A stretch of DNA of 64,000 nt from Nematostella vectensis (taxonomy: Eukaryota > Cnidaria > Anthozoa > Actiniaria > Edwardsiidae). The stretch covers positions 9,547,070-9,611,069 of the forward strand of contig NC_064038.1 of NCBI RefSeq assembly GCF_932526225.1, given 5' to 3'. Position 1 is the first letter of the stretch; each line of letters begins with the position of its first letter. Positions 45,817 through 56,520 of the stretch are shown here, one piece after another. Below the pieces are notes generated by a model. It was not told the DNA's origin. It made no database searches and saw nothing but the letters and a program-made list of their open reading frames with translations. Both the position numbers and the translations under genes were made by a program.

Positions 45817-47531
45817 ATGTCTGCCATACAACAGCTATGGACCCAACTCGCGAGTTTTCTTGGCTCCGCGGAGGTCCCCCTTAAGAGCACAATCATCGGG
45901 CTTGTAGTCTACGGCGCCAAAGAGTTCTTCGCTAGTGTCACCTTTAAATGCCCCTCTGTTCACTACAAGGCCTATGGTTATATGTACTTGTTTATTCCCG
46001 CCGCAGTTTTGCTTTGTCTCTCTCTCATGGCATCGGACTCTTTTTGGGCGTGCCTCACCAGCTGTTGTCCCAGAAGGAAGAAGGTTCGAGGCGCGTGGTA
46101 CAGGGCAAGAAAGCCGATCTTTCTCGGAATCCTGCTGCCCATCTCGTGGTTGGTGATTGCTTTTGTTGACACGCAGTTTTACGTGTGCGCAGTTTTGGGG
46201 CCAAAAGATATAGCGATGGCCAAGGTAATAGTTTTACTTTTTGTTTACGAACCCTCTTAGTTGAAATAAAGAGAGGGATAGAGGATCCTTTGCCTCCTCC
46301 CTAAATAATACTAGTCATTATATTGTTTCGCCTGCGGATAAAGCTTATTATTATTTTCAAAGTTTTGTAAATTATTATTATTTCCAAAGTTTTGTAAATT
46401 ATAAGCAAATGCCGTTTCCTTGTATTTGGCTTGGTAGGTATAAAGGAGGCTTATCCGGATTGATTTGTGCATTACTTCTATCTATTATTCCACGCTTTCA
46501 GCACAGCATTATTTAGCATATTGGCCTCCAAGAGTATGCATACCGTTACCTTAGTGACCAAGGAGGTCCGTAAAAACCCCTTTATCCATGTTTGAATCAA
46601 TTGAAAAAAGCATTGAAAGTCCACGATTCATGGTGGAAAGCATGATAAATGCTTTAACATTTGCTAGAAAAAGTTCATGCAAGGAATAGTTTGAAAACTG
46701 TTATCTCTTGGATGAGTATTTGTTTCACACTCTTTGTTTCAGATTTTGTCGCAGCGAGGTCGCCTGAAGCGACCGACCGGAAACAGCAGTTCTCAATCAA
46801 TGAAAAGCGGGCCTTAAAATAAACTACGCGCGCGGGGGATGCTGGTCTCACTTTGCAATGTGACCAGCCTTCTTACCGCTCATCGCATTTTCCAGTGCTT
46901 CATGCAGTAACCCAGCTTTTCATTGATAAGTTGAACTGCTGGTAAGCCGCTTTGAGCGACATCGCTGCGACAGCAATAAAAATTTATCAATGACCGAGCT
47001 AGAAATCGGGCCTTCTCATTTACTAACCGCAAGTAACAATTTACAACGACAGCACACATACCGGATCGGTAAGCTAGTTATAAAAACTAATGTATTGTCC
47101 TTTTGTATTACAAGGCAATCACAACAGCAGCAAAGGAAGCGGTCTCACAAGACTTCTTGAACGCAGAAGCCATGTCGCAGATGGTTGCTTTCATTCTGCT
47201 TCTATCGCTCATCGCGTGCGCTACAATTGCTATCACCATTATAAGGCTCTGTAAGAAGGTAGATCCTGTCATTAACAAAGACGACTTGCACAAGGAAGAG
47301 GCAGACTACGCCACGAAGCTCTTCCACGAAGGCCTAACGCCCTTGATCAAGGGGAGAGCCAAGGGGTTGGTCGATGATATCCTTAAAGATGCCAAGGAAG
47401 AGGATCTCTCAAAGTTGATCAAGGATGGGATCAGTCGATTGGCCGATTTATACCCAGCGCATGGCGGACATGTCATGGGGGAGTACAAAAAAGACGAAGC
47501 GAAACTACCTAGGAGGGTCTCTCCGAGCTGA
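45817..47531 (+). CDS. CALHM-family channel subunit A, 2 exons, 274 aa
   Basis: Exons 45817-46224 and 47115-47531, phase 0 (GCCAAG|GTAATA, ACAAG|GCAATC). Resembles calcium homeostasis modulator (CALHM/FAM26) proteins, four-helix subunits of large-pore channels for ions and ATP. Visible: TM1 (about 23-41), extracellular FKCPSVHYKAYGYMYLFIPA (CALHM: F.F.CPC..Y...YG...L.PA), TM2 to about 72, cytosolic SFWACLTSCCPRRKKVRGAW (CALHM6-like TWRLLTGCC), TM3 with LPISWLVIAFVDTQFYVCA (CALHM: W...ALLDG.FY.CA), then EAMSQMVAFILLL leading TM4 (about 158-179) and a charged helical tail. Only one Cys in each extracellular loop (Cys45, Cys124), where vertebrate members keep two. A (GGAA)n tract begins just after the stop. 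Paralogue of the gene at 54818-56404. Confidence 0.85.
46747..46972. mobile_element. 226-bp palindromic MITE in the CALHM-A intron
   Basis: Ends TGTCGCAGCGAGGTCGC and GCGACATCGCTGCGACA, with inner arms matching through AACAGCAGTTC and ATTGATAAGTTGAACTGCTG. Non-coding inverted-repeat element, about 60 bp per arm. Confidence 0.7.
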
Positions 47532-47549
47532 TCAAAGACTATCAGACAA

Positions 47550-47806
47550 ATAAAGGAAGGAAGGAAGGAAGGAAGGAAGGAAGGAAGGAAGGAAGGAAGG
47601 AAGGAAGGAAGGAAGGAAGGAAGGAAGGAAGGAAGGAAGGAAGGAAGGAGAGGGAGGGAGGGAGGGAGGGAGGGAGGGAGGGAGGGAGGGAGGGAGGGAG
47701 GGAGGGAGGGAGGAAGGAAGGAAGGAAGGAAGGAAGGAAGGAAGGAAGGAAGGAAGGAAGGAAGGAAGGAAGGAAGGAAGGAAGGAAGGAAGGAAGGAAG
47801 GAAGAA
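47550..47806. repeat. (GGAA)n-(GGGA)n-(GGAA)n microsatellite
   Basis: About 250 bp of uninterrupted purine tetranucleotides. GGAA runs flank a central GGGA block (about 47650-47712). It begins about 20 bases after the CALHM-A stop, so it probably lies in the 3' UTR or at the junction with the LINE fragment that follows. Long minus-strand open frames here (Pro/Ser/Phe/Leu repeats) are artefacts of the repeat. Confidence 0.97.
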
Positions 47807-48299
47807 GGGAAAGAAGCCCAAACAGGCGATGTATATTCTAGCACGGATCTAATAAGTGAGCGATATATATAAACAAGGCCATTAAAAGAGATATTAACTC
47901 TTCTTTGAGTAGCCGCTGAGTGTGTGTAGTCCCCTGTTAGCTTTATCAACACTAAATTCAACATGCTTGCCCCAGGTCGTACAGATGTCGAAATCGTGCC
48001 GTTAATTGACACTTTTTGAGGTCTATTAGTGAGAAAGCCACCCACCCAACGTGACAGATATTTGTTAACGCCAAGCATGTCAAGCTCGCACATAACATTG
48101 TGGTCGACCAGGACAAACACCTTCGCAGAGAAATCTGCGAAAAAGATTATATACAATACAATAATCCTTGGTTACGGAGGGTGGCAAAATATCCCAATAC
48201 ACAGTTTTCTAACATATGACCCTCGTAAGCATTGTAAGCACTGTAACTGAGGGTGGTCACTGCCAGAGGGTTTATTGCGTCCCCAGTGGTCCTATTACG

Positions 48300-48525
48300 T
48301 CCCTTCGGTTCAGGTTAGTGTAGTGCAGCTTGAAGAGACAGGACCTCCGGTTTAGTGTCCTTACCCGAGAAGACTGGAAACACAGGAGAATAACTGCAAC
48401 TCACTTGTGACACAAATTCGAATCAAGGCAGGAACCCAGAATAAATCCCCAGTTTGAGCCAGGATTCGAACCTGGGCCACAGCGGTGAGAGGCCGACGCG
48501 CTAACACACTAGGCCACCCGTAGTT
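48300..48525 (-). mobile_element. tRNA-derived SINE inserted in the LINE
   Basis: On the minus strand it begins CTACGGGTGGCCTAGTGTGT with an A-box-like TGGCCTAGTGTGTTAGCGCG (48498-48518). A B-box GGTTCGAATCC (48462-48472) follows, then a non-tRNA body down to about 48300. It splits the reverse-transcriptase frame after HNILANLDRVEN. The tRNA-like part lacks a proper anticodon stem, so it is a SINE head and not a tRNA gene. Confidence 0.7.
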
Positions 48526-49359
48526 TTCTACTCTATCTAGATTTGCGAGAATGTTATGCAAGGAAAATACTAACGCATGGGTAGTTGATTTTCCTTTCAA
48601 TGAAAACTGATCAAGTTGATCAACTACCTACTTAAACCAGGATTCTAAAGTAATTTCTTCTAAGACTTTGGCTAAATGTGATGTTAACGTCAAGGGACGT
48701 AAGTCATTGGTGATTGACTTGGGCGGTAAGCACTTGGGAACTGGATGTGCGATAGATTCCTTTACGCAGTCAAACAGGAAGCCTTCCTCCAGCTATGAAA
48801 AAGATCACTGACGATCGGTGCGAGCTCAGACGCGAACTCTCACCAGATGACAATCGGAACAGCGTCGGGACAAGCAGACTTCTTGGTCTTTATACTTCGC
48901 AGAGCTTTGTAGACACTCCTGGTGGACGCGAGTTACTCAAAGGGGACTGGGTCGATTGGTAACTCGTGGGGTTGAAGCGGAGCAAAGTTTGACGTAAGCG
49001 ATAAGAGGAACTGGTTGAACTTCCCACACAGGACCATGATCGAGGACGTTCTATTGCCTATCATTTGGTGCCACCACTGATGTGTCTACCATTTCCGCCG
49101 AGGTCTTTTTTATTTACACTTTTCCACCAATTAGAGATGTTAGTGTCTTGCAGGGCAGAGACTCTGTTCTTGTAAAACAATGATTTTAAAGGATCTGCAG
49201 GTCCTCTGCACACGATCCCTTATTTCTCTAAACTCAGGAAAGTCCTTGTGAGGTGTGGCCCAAGTCTTGTTAGTTGTGCATAACTTGACTCTGTTCAGAG
49301 GGAGGTAGATATCAATGGCAGATTTTAATGCTGAGGTCTGATGTCGAGATGACTCTTCT

Positions 49360-49445
49360 GCCTTTGGCAGATTGATGACCACGTTTGACTGGAGTTATAT
49401 AACTATATAACTCCAGTCAAACGTGGTCATCAATCTGCCAAAGGC
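49360..49445. repeat. 86-bp perfect palindrome
   Basis: Two 42-base arms, beginning GCCTTTGGCAGATTGATGAC and ending with its complement, are separated by only AC. The arm sequence belongs to the LINE, so this is a snap-back inverted duplication of LINE sequence. Confidence 0.9.
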
Positions 49446-49964
49446 ACTCAGGCAGCTGTCACGCGTCCTGCTTCCAGATGATTTTCTTGGTTGCTTTTGG
49501 ACACAGTGTCAAAGCAAGGTTTAATCAAAACAGCATGATACTCGCTGCGGCCTATCTTCGACAGTCGAACAGGTGGTTTAAGGAGCTTGGGTCTATTTTT
49601 TAAATACCAGTCAAGGGTGTCTGTGTCTCTTGTCCCTTCACAATTTGACTTAACCCAGTTTTGTGTTTGACAAACGACTCGTTGAGACCAGTGCTTGCAG
49701 GAATAAAATCTCCTTTAACAGAAATAATGCTGTCTGGGTGATTTTCGAGTAAAGTTAAAGTGTTACGTTCGATATGTTTCACAAGTCGACATCTAGTCTC
49801 AGCACTGGAGGAGGGAGTATGGTAAATTGCACCAACCAGAATAATATTTTAAACAGATCTTGGAAGGTGTTGAGGTATAACTAAAATCCGAAGTGACTAT
49901 ATATCGGCATCCTCAAAATTTGTAAGTTTCGTGCATGGGTAGCGAGAGTTAATGTACGCACACT

Positions 49965-50190
49965 GGGGCGGATCCAGGATTTCGAAATAGGGGGTACGCA
50001 CACTGGGGCGGATCCAGAATTTCGAAATTGGTACGTCACATAGATCTAACAATACTTCAAGCTGAATTGAATTTGCCGCGTCAGCAAAGTAAGGCAGGCG
50101 GTGGCACATGGACAGGACCTTCTCCGTAGTATTGCTCAAAAAGGGGGGTAGATATCCACCCAATCAATCCCCCCTGTATCCGCCCCTGGC
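49965..50190. repeat. MITE-like repeat with GGGGCGGATCCAG ends
   Basis: ACTGGGGCGGATCCAGGATT occurs twice in tandem (49963 and 49999), and the complementary end TGTATCCGCCCCTGGC lies at 50177-50191. Non-coding; the same end sequence is seen in reduced form around 54230-54382. Confidence 0.6.
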
Positions 50191-50222
50191 ACAGACACCG
50201 CCGTAGAGCACATCTCTGTCCT

Positions 50223-50470
50223 TTCTCTAACAGCCTTTGTAAGCCGCCATTTTGTCATCCTAGCAAAGTAGCAAGTGTGAAAAAGCATCCATTTCCATCG
50301 GCGGATTTGGTGAAGCCAATGCGATATTTTCGATTGAATTTGGTAAATAAAGTATTAAATTTTGTTTTAAGATGGTTATCTTAAGAATTTTACACATTAT
50401 CTAACTTCCAATATTTAATGAAAACAATAACAAAGGAGTGGCTGACAAGGTCACTTTTAAGCATATAAAA
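50223..50470 (+). repeat. Dispersed repeat family R1, copy 2
   Basis: Best match to 2205-2440, sharing AGCCGCCATTTTGTCATCCT and AGCATCCATTTCCATCGGCG. Its distal part AACAATAACAAAGGAGTGGC is shared with the copy at 60060-60310. Confidence 0.65.
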
Positions 50471-50843
50471 TCAGGTAGATGAATAATGGAATCCAAAATG
50501 GTGTTGTCAAGCCATGTTCCAGTCAAACACACTATTCCTTTCTCAAACACCTTGTTTACGGAATGATCAGCCCTTTTTAACTCTTTTGTGTCACTCGATG
50601 ATCGTCGGATTTAGGCTCGTTCCCAGGCTTCTATCGGCTGAGCGGCCTGTCAGTAAATGACTTCACTTTTGAATTGCCGCTCGCCTCGAAGCCTGGTAAA
50701 CACTCGAAATCGGCAAATCGACGTGTCTGTGGGCTTGTATGGAGCGAGGTTGTGATGGCTATAAACAGGGACAAGTTCTAACAGAGAATGTTTGACAACA
50801 GAGAGCTGTCACGAGACGCCTGGGGGAGGAGGTTATCAGTGCA

Positions 50844-53800
50844 AGAAAATGGTGCATATAAAGTGGCGGATCGTTCAAATTTATGGAACATTTATGAAAT
50901 TTGGCACAGTGATAGAGAAACTCACACTGAGCAATTCTGGATATGGACTCACCCCCAAAACTCTATACTTACAGTTTTATAGAGGTGGAAGCAATTTCCC
51001 TGAAAACCTGAATAAAACCAATACTTTTCATGTTACGATCACAAAACTTAACCCAGTGATGGATATTAACATGAACTACAGTTTGATGAAAAAATAAACC
51101 ACGCCCCCTTGATACTTACAGTTTTAGGGGTGGAATAAATTATTCCTTCAAGCAGCATTAAACCCAATACCATTTATTGTACAACTTTCAAACTCCACAT
51201 AATTGTTATACCCTTTACAAAACTTCATTCGAGATATGGACCCACGCCCAGATGTAAGTACAGTTATACTAGAGATGAGAGGCAAATTGCTTATATAGAG
51301 TGCCTTTTCAATACAAACTGAGAGCTAAGATTCCATATACTAACCCATAATGGTATATTGCAAGATATTCCTAACCGTATAGCCACGCCCCTATTGTACT
51401 TACAGTTATACTAGAGATTACATGAAGGAGGTAAATCGCTTATATAGAGTGCCTTTCAATACGAACTGCGAGCTACAAATCCACATATTTAATTATATTG
51501 GTATATTGCAGGATATAGTCGAGCGTATAACCACGCCCATATGGCACTTACAGTTATACTAGAGACAGCATAAGCGTAAAATATAACATACATATAGCAC
51601 GCTCATAATGATCAATAAAAGCACAGAACTGTTGTTCGACAGGAGTGATCTTGTTGCGTATATAATACCACGATGTCACAAGTGTACTTACAGTGCTATC
51701 AGAAATAAGATAATTGTTATCATTAGCTGTGAATTGGACTTCTCCGGATGCAAGTGTGGTGAATAATAAATGGCGAGGGAGGTGTTGAGAGAGTAATCGG
51801 AGCACTGCATATTAAAAAATGGAGCCCTATCAACCTGCCAGTCGTAACGGTAGGAAGAGCCACTCCCAGTACAAATCAAATGCAGAAAAAAGGCATAACT
51901 TCATTGTAAAAAGTTGAAATACCAAGCATGCATACTGTATGTGCTAGTTGTAAAAAGACACAGATCTTTTTCGAAATCAAAATCGTCGGGGTTTTTTTCG
52001 TACCTTATGAATTATTAATATCACTTTTTAGTATTTTCGCAAAGTACTGGCTATTATTAAGCTATAGGGCCTAGGACGTATTTGTTTCAAGACTATTGAT
52101 TAGGAACGTGCATCATCGATTATTTTATTTGACTTGTTCCATGATCAATTAATTCAGAACTGCCTTTGATAATGTCTTCACTCAAACTTTTATGTATGTG
52201 ACCAGACCTCGTTCTTTCGTGGAAAAGGTAAAACGAGTGCGTGGAATGTCTGGGAGGCGTTCCCAGAGGTATCATCGGCATTGACTGCCTTATCGGACTT
52301 TCCGAACAAGGAAACAGTTCTGGCAAGCATGGGCGCCCTTGAATGATTTTTTGTCCTCCTCTACTCCAAGATGTGCCAGCTCTCCTCGGTGAACGACACC
52401 CGGAAGGAGATGGTTGCGAGGAGATCCCGCCTATCCCGCGAGAGGAAACCCACGTCTACATTCGCGCCCTTCTACAGCACTAAAAGAGAGCGGCATACTA
52501 GGCTAGCTTTTGCCGGGCGCAGTCTCTCGTGGTGCAGCCTGTCCGGCCGATTGGGGCTGGGAATCCTCCGACAATGGCACCTGGCGTCCTCTTTGGAGCC
52601 TGCTCCCTCCAATGTCAACCCAAAGTAAAGTAAAGTAAAGTGCGGCTGCCAGCCCGATAAAGGCTGCAAAAGGAGATGCATCAAGACGGGGCTTAAATGC
52701 ACTGCTCTGTGCAGGTGTGGTGGGGACTGTGAGTGGCAATGAAACAGAGACAGGTAAAAATTTAATTGGGTTCTGTAAACTAAAAAACTAAACGGCTTAC
52801 TGGAACGTTTTTTTTTTTTTATGTATCAACAGTGCTTCTCCGGTGGACACGGGAACAGATGTTGAGCATGTGGGTTGAACAACCCACATGTTTATGGGAC
52901 CTCACCCCAGTAAACTATTCTTCAGTATATTGCATATTCTTCGTTTATTATTGTTGTTGCGGTGAACCTAATGATTATTTTAAATGCAACAGTCAATTAA
53001 TTTCAGCTTCCCAGCTTTTTTTAAAAAAAGGTTCAATTTGTTTTATCTCATCTAGAACTGTCAATGCCATATGGGCAATGCCCTGCACGTTGTTTGTATT
53101 TTGATAGACCAAACATTTGTGAAACTGTGTTAGTATGTACAATTGTCACGTGCAGTTCGAATGGAAGGACGTTCTTTCTATAAACTCCATTCGTGCCATC
53201 TCTAGAAGAGCTATAAGTACGCTGTAAGTAAGGACATGGTTATACATTTAACTACACCCTGCAATATACTGATATCGGCGAGTATATTGATTTTTAGCTT
53301 GAAATGCGTATAGGAAGGCACAAAAAGGTGGAAAAGCGACAATATGCCTCCATTCCCGTCATCTCTAGTATAACTGTAAATACCATAGGGGCGTGGTAAT
53401 GCAATTGATTATATCCGGTAATATACCAATACAAGTAAGCATCTGGATTTGTAGCTCATATCTCGTATTGAAAGGCAAACTATATATGCGATTACCTCCT
53501 TCGTGCCATCTCTAGTATAATTGTAAGTACAATAGGGGCGTGGCTATACGGTTGGGAATATCTTGCTACATACCATTATAAATTAGTATATGGATTCTAA
53601 GCTCTAAGTATATATTGAAGGGCACTCTAAGCAATATGCCTCTTTCGTATCATCTCTAGTATAACTGTAAGTACTCACATCTGGGGGTGGGTCCATATCT
53701 CGAATGAAGTTTTGTAAAGAGTATGACAATATTGTGGAGTTTGTAAGTTTTACAATAAATAGTATTGAATTTAATGCTGATTAAAGGAAAAAAATGTTCC

Positions 53801-54077
53801 ACCCCTAAGACTGTAAGTATCAAGGGGGCGTGGTTTATTTTTTCGTTAAACTGTAGTTTATGTTAATATCCATCACTGGGTTAAGTTTTGTGACCGTAAC
53901 ATGAAACGTATTGGTTTAATTCAGGTTTTTAGGGAAATTAATTCCACCTCTATAAAGCTGTAAGTATATATTTTTGGAGGTGGGTCCATATCCAGAATTG
54001 CTCAGTGCAAGATTCTATATCTAGGTGACAAATTTCAAAAATGTTCCACAAATTTGAACGATGCTGCACCATTTTCT
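50844..54077. mobile_element. 3.2-kb inverted-repeat element with modular arms
   Basis: Arms of about 0.7-0.9 kb (50844-51560 and about 53150-54077) are diverged inverted copies. Left landmarks AGAAAATGGTGCA, TGAGCAATTCTGGATATGGA and ACCACGCCCCCTTGATACTT have complements on the right (TCCAGAATTGCTCA, AAGTATCAAGGGGGCGTGGT). Within the arms a module of about 150 bp recurs, with ACTTACAGTTATACTAGAGA beside ACCACGCCC. The interior (about 51560-53150) holds a frameshifted CXC-domain coding remnant. No transposase recognised and no target duplication resolved. Confidence 0.7.
52208..52741 (+). pseudogene. Frameshifted CXC (tesmin/TSO1-type) domain gene remnant
   Basis: Pieces in shifting + frames: GKGKTSAWNVWEAFPEVSSA (from about 52220), an in-frame stop, FFVLLYSKMCQLSSVNDTRK (about 52350-52410), a gap region, ADWGWESSDNGTWRPLW (about 52548-52600), and finally a Cys-rich end CGCQPDKGCKRRCIKTG with KCTALCRCGGDCEW (52641-52741). 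From memory of such sequences, this order (W-rich linker, then a CXC domain) is common in multicopy, probably transposon-borne proteins of cnidarians and some other invertebrates. CXC domains bind DNA and zinc. At least two frame breaks and a stop make it inactive. Confidence 0.65.
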
Positions 54078-54817
54078 TCCACTATATGTCGGATTGCTGG
54101 ATCGATCATCCGTAAACTTTATGTGGTCTTTCTGTGGTTTGGCGCTAGGATTCTCATGAATAAATGGTCGCAGAAATACGTAGTCGATCGACAACTACGC
54201 GACAAGCCAACATGTAAAGCCGGTTGCAGTAGCGGATATAGGGGAGGGTTTCGGGGGTTTAAAACCTCATTTGGGCTGCTAGAAAGCCATATGTAACAAA
54301 AAAATACACCCTCCCCCCTTTGTCAATGAACAACCTCCCCCCCCCCCCCTCCCTCTTTAGAAAAAAGCTAGATCCGCCCCTGGGTTGACATCAACGTTTT
54401 GTCAATACATAGACACAACGGATATCATCCATAAATTCCGCATTCCTGCAAGTATTTATTCATGGCTAGGTGCCACTATGAATCCATAAACGTTGCAATA
54501 AATAGAATTGAATTTTATTTAGATGATTAACAGAGTGGTTTTCAAAAACCCGTGAAACACTATTTAGTTTATTCAGTACTAATACACTGTAATTTCATTG
54601 TTCTCTTTTGTACTGGCTTATGGCTGTTACACTTTATATAACAATTACATATTGCTGAAAAGCGCCTACCACTTATTCAACCATTGTGCTTCATTAATTC
54701 AACATACGATCATTGGTCATGCGTAGTTCCCATGTGATTTATTCGTCCATATAGCAGGCACAACCTTCATTGATCTTTCCAACCTCAACACTCAGCAAGC
54801 CACCAACATTATTCAGA
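54078..54817. other. Flank upstream of CALHM-B, repeat-like
   Basis: Contains a C-run/G-run repeat (about 54230-54385) ending GATCCGCCCCTGG and, from 54700, ATACGATCATTGGTCATGCG with TAGTTCCCATGTGATTTATT. The latter is shared with the DNA just upstream of CALHM-A (45700-45750), showing that the 5' flank was duplicated with the gene. Confidence 0.6.
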
Positions 54818-56404
54818 ATGTCCGCCACAAAACTGTTGGGGGGTGCTTTTGCGAGTTATTTTGGCGCAGAGGCGGTTCCTCACCTCGGAAGCACAATCGA
54901 AGCAGTTACGGGGCTTGAAATCCACGTCGCCAAAGAGTTCTTTGCTAGCGTCAACTTTAAATGCCCCTCTGTTCACTACAAGGCCTATGGCTACATGTAC
55001 TTGTTCATTCCCGCCGCAGTCTTGTTTTGTCTTGCTTTGTGGGCGAGAAAGTCGAGTTTTCTAAACATTCTCCTGCCTGTTTCGTGGCTGATGTACGCTT
55101 TTATTGACACAACGTATTACGTGTGCGCAACGTTGGGGCCTAAAGATATAGCAATGGCTAAGGTAAATAGCACTACAAAATATTGAGTTACTTATCTTAT
55201 CTCATCGTTGGTACAAATCTTTTTCCTTTGCCTGCGGCTAAAATCGATTAAAGTAGTATGTTGTTTTTTTTGGCGAAAACTAGGTATCGAGTAGTCCCCA
55301 AACGAAGGCGTGCGTGGACACTAAAAGCGTTTTTTTTTTTTTGCTGGCTGGGAAGATGTTAGACTCCTCGGTTGCTGGGAAAAAAACCGTCCCGAATGGT
55401 TCTGCTGGCAAATTTGTGGATTCGAATTAGTTGTGCTGGGAATATTTTTTGGAAAAAAATCGTCCCGATCGGTTATACGAGCAATTATTCATATGCTAAA
55501 ATTCCTACCACTGCTATGGCTGGGAAAAACAATTACCAACCAATGCTGGCTGAAAAAAAAAAGGATTGGTCCCTCCTGGGAAAAAGGAACAGATAACTTT
55601 TTTCCCAGCAACTTTTAAAAGGGACATTTTCGGCATCAAAACATATCCACCATATCAAACATATTCATCAAAACGACGAAATATGCCATTTAACGTGTTT
55701 GTGAAAGGGGGGCTTGTTGTGTGCCCTTGTCTTCAATGCGCATCGAGACTGAAACAGAGGAATGTTGCGCAGGACGCCAATGTGCTCCTTTAAAAGCATC
55801 TTTAAAACCATCCGAAAGATATCCGAAAAGACTTCACTTAGAAAACATTCTGTGGAAAAATTAACTTCTTTAGATGGCACTTACAGAGGGAGCGTAAAGA
55901 TTTGCCTTTTCGTATTTTATTCCGCGGTATTGTTGTTTCCATAGACTGCGCGGTTTTCAGTAATTGACTTATTTTAACGGTTTTGCGTTTTTCTGTGCGG
56001 TTTCGCACCCCCTTACGCCCTCTCCTTACCATCAATATGCTGCCAGTATTTCCTAAGATATAAGCCAGTATGCACAGGACCTTAGAACCTTTTCTATTAA
56101 TTCCTAGGCAAACACAACAGAGGCTAAGGAAGCGGTCTTACAAGACTTTGCGGACGCGGAAGCCATGTCGCAAATGGTTGCTTTCATACTGCTTCTATCG
56201 TATATCGTATGCGCTACAATTGCTATCAGCGTAATAAGGCTCTGCAAGAAAGCACAAGATCCCAAGGAATTGGACGAAAATAACCTTGACGATGCCAAGG
56301 AAGAAGATCTCAATGAGAAAAAGCAACTGGCCGCGGCGTGGAGTGGCGACGTGATAGGTGAGAGGAAAGAAGAAACAAACGCAGAGATCAAAACCCAAAT
56401 GTGA
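54818..56404 (+). CDS. CALHM-family channel subunit B, 2 exons, 213 aa
   Basis: Exons 54818-55162 and 56108-56404, phase 0, with the intron at the same position as in CALHM-A. The start is ATG 54818; the frame extends upstream only through non-ATG codons. Same architecture: TM1, FKCPSVHYKAYGYMYLFIPA (identical to A), TM2, TM3 with LPVSWLMYAFIDTTYYVCAT, ATLGPKDIAMAK, then EAMSQMVAFILLL and TM4. Cys49 and Cys103 are the only extracellular-loop cysteines. The cytosolic TM2-TM3 loop is about 25 residues shorter than in A: the segment with FWACLTSCCPRRKK is missing and TM2 runs into WARKSSFLN. The tail is also shorter (no KGRAKGLVDDI segment). Family role: large-pore channel subunit. The short loop could be real or an exon-internal deletion that weakens function. 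Confidence 0.82.
55163..56107. other. CALHM-B intron with dispersed repeat R3
   Basis: Contains a duplicated motif around 55350-55570 (TGCTGGGAAAAA.., CCGTCCCGAATGG / TCGTCCCGATCGG). At 55920-56020 there is a repeat (AGACTGCGCGGTTTTCAGTA, CGGTTTTGCGTTTTTCTGTG) found in opposite orientation at about 60795-60925. Confidence 0.55.
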
Positions 56405-56411
56405 CTCGAGG

Positions 56412-56520
56412 GTCTCTGTCAGCCGCTATTTTGTAAAATACCAAGTGTGAGAAAGCATCCATTCCCACCGGCGGATTGGGGGAGGCCTTTTCGAATTTTT
56501 TTTATGGAATTTGGTGTGTT
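56412..56520 (+). repeat. Dispersed repeat family R1, copy 3 (partial)
   Basis: Shares CAGCCGCTATTTTGT and AAAGCATCCATTCCCACCGG with the other R1 copies. It starts eight bases after the CALHM-B stop, so it probably forms part of its 3' UTR. Confidence 0.6.

Larger units (their letters stand above)
47810..49800 (-). pseudogene. Broken L2/CR1-like LINE (endonuclease and reverse transcriptase pieces)
   Basis: Read on the minus strand from 49.8 kb downward. An endonuclease-like piece near 49600-49782 (ISVKGDFIPASTGLNESFVK) comes first. Next come a linker (49140-49382) and a reverse-transcriptase start near 48640-48780 (PKCLPPKSITNDLRPLTLTS). After that come STTHALVFSLHNILANLDRV (about 48530-48600), FFADFSAKVFVLVDHNVMCE with GVNKYLSRWVGGFLTNRPQK (about 48000-48130), and YRSLIRSVLEYTSPVWAS near 47850. 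Stops, frameshifts and deletions separate the parts, and the YADD catalytic box is missing. A SINE interrupts it at about 48300-48525. Confidence 0.8.

Noticed and set aside
47306-48156. Pro/Ser/Phe/Leu repeat proteins on the minus strand
   Set aside because: Translations of the (GGAA)n/(GGGA)n tract joined to LINE remnants and antisense CALHM-A sequence.
48455-48525. tRNA gene on the minus strand
   Set aside because: A- and B-boxes are present but there is no closed acceptor stem or anticodon arm, and it sits inside a LINE; it is a SINE head.
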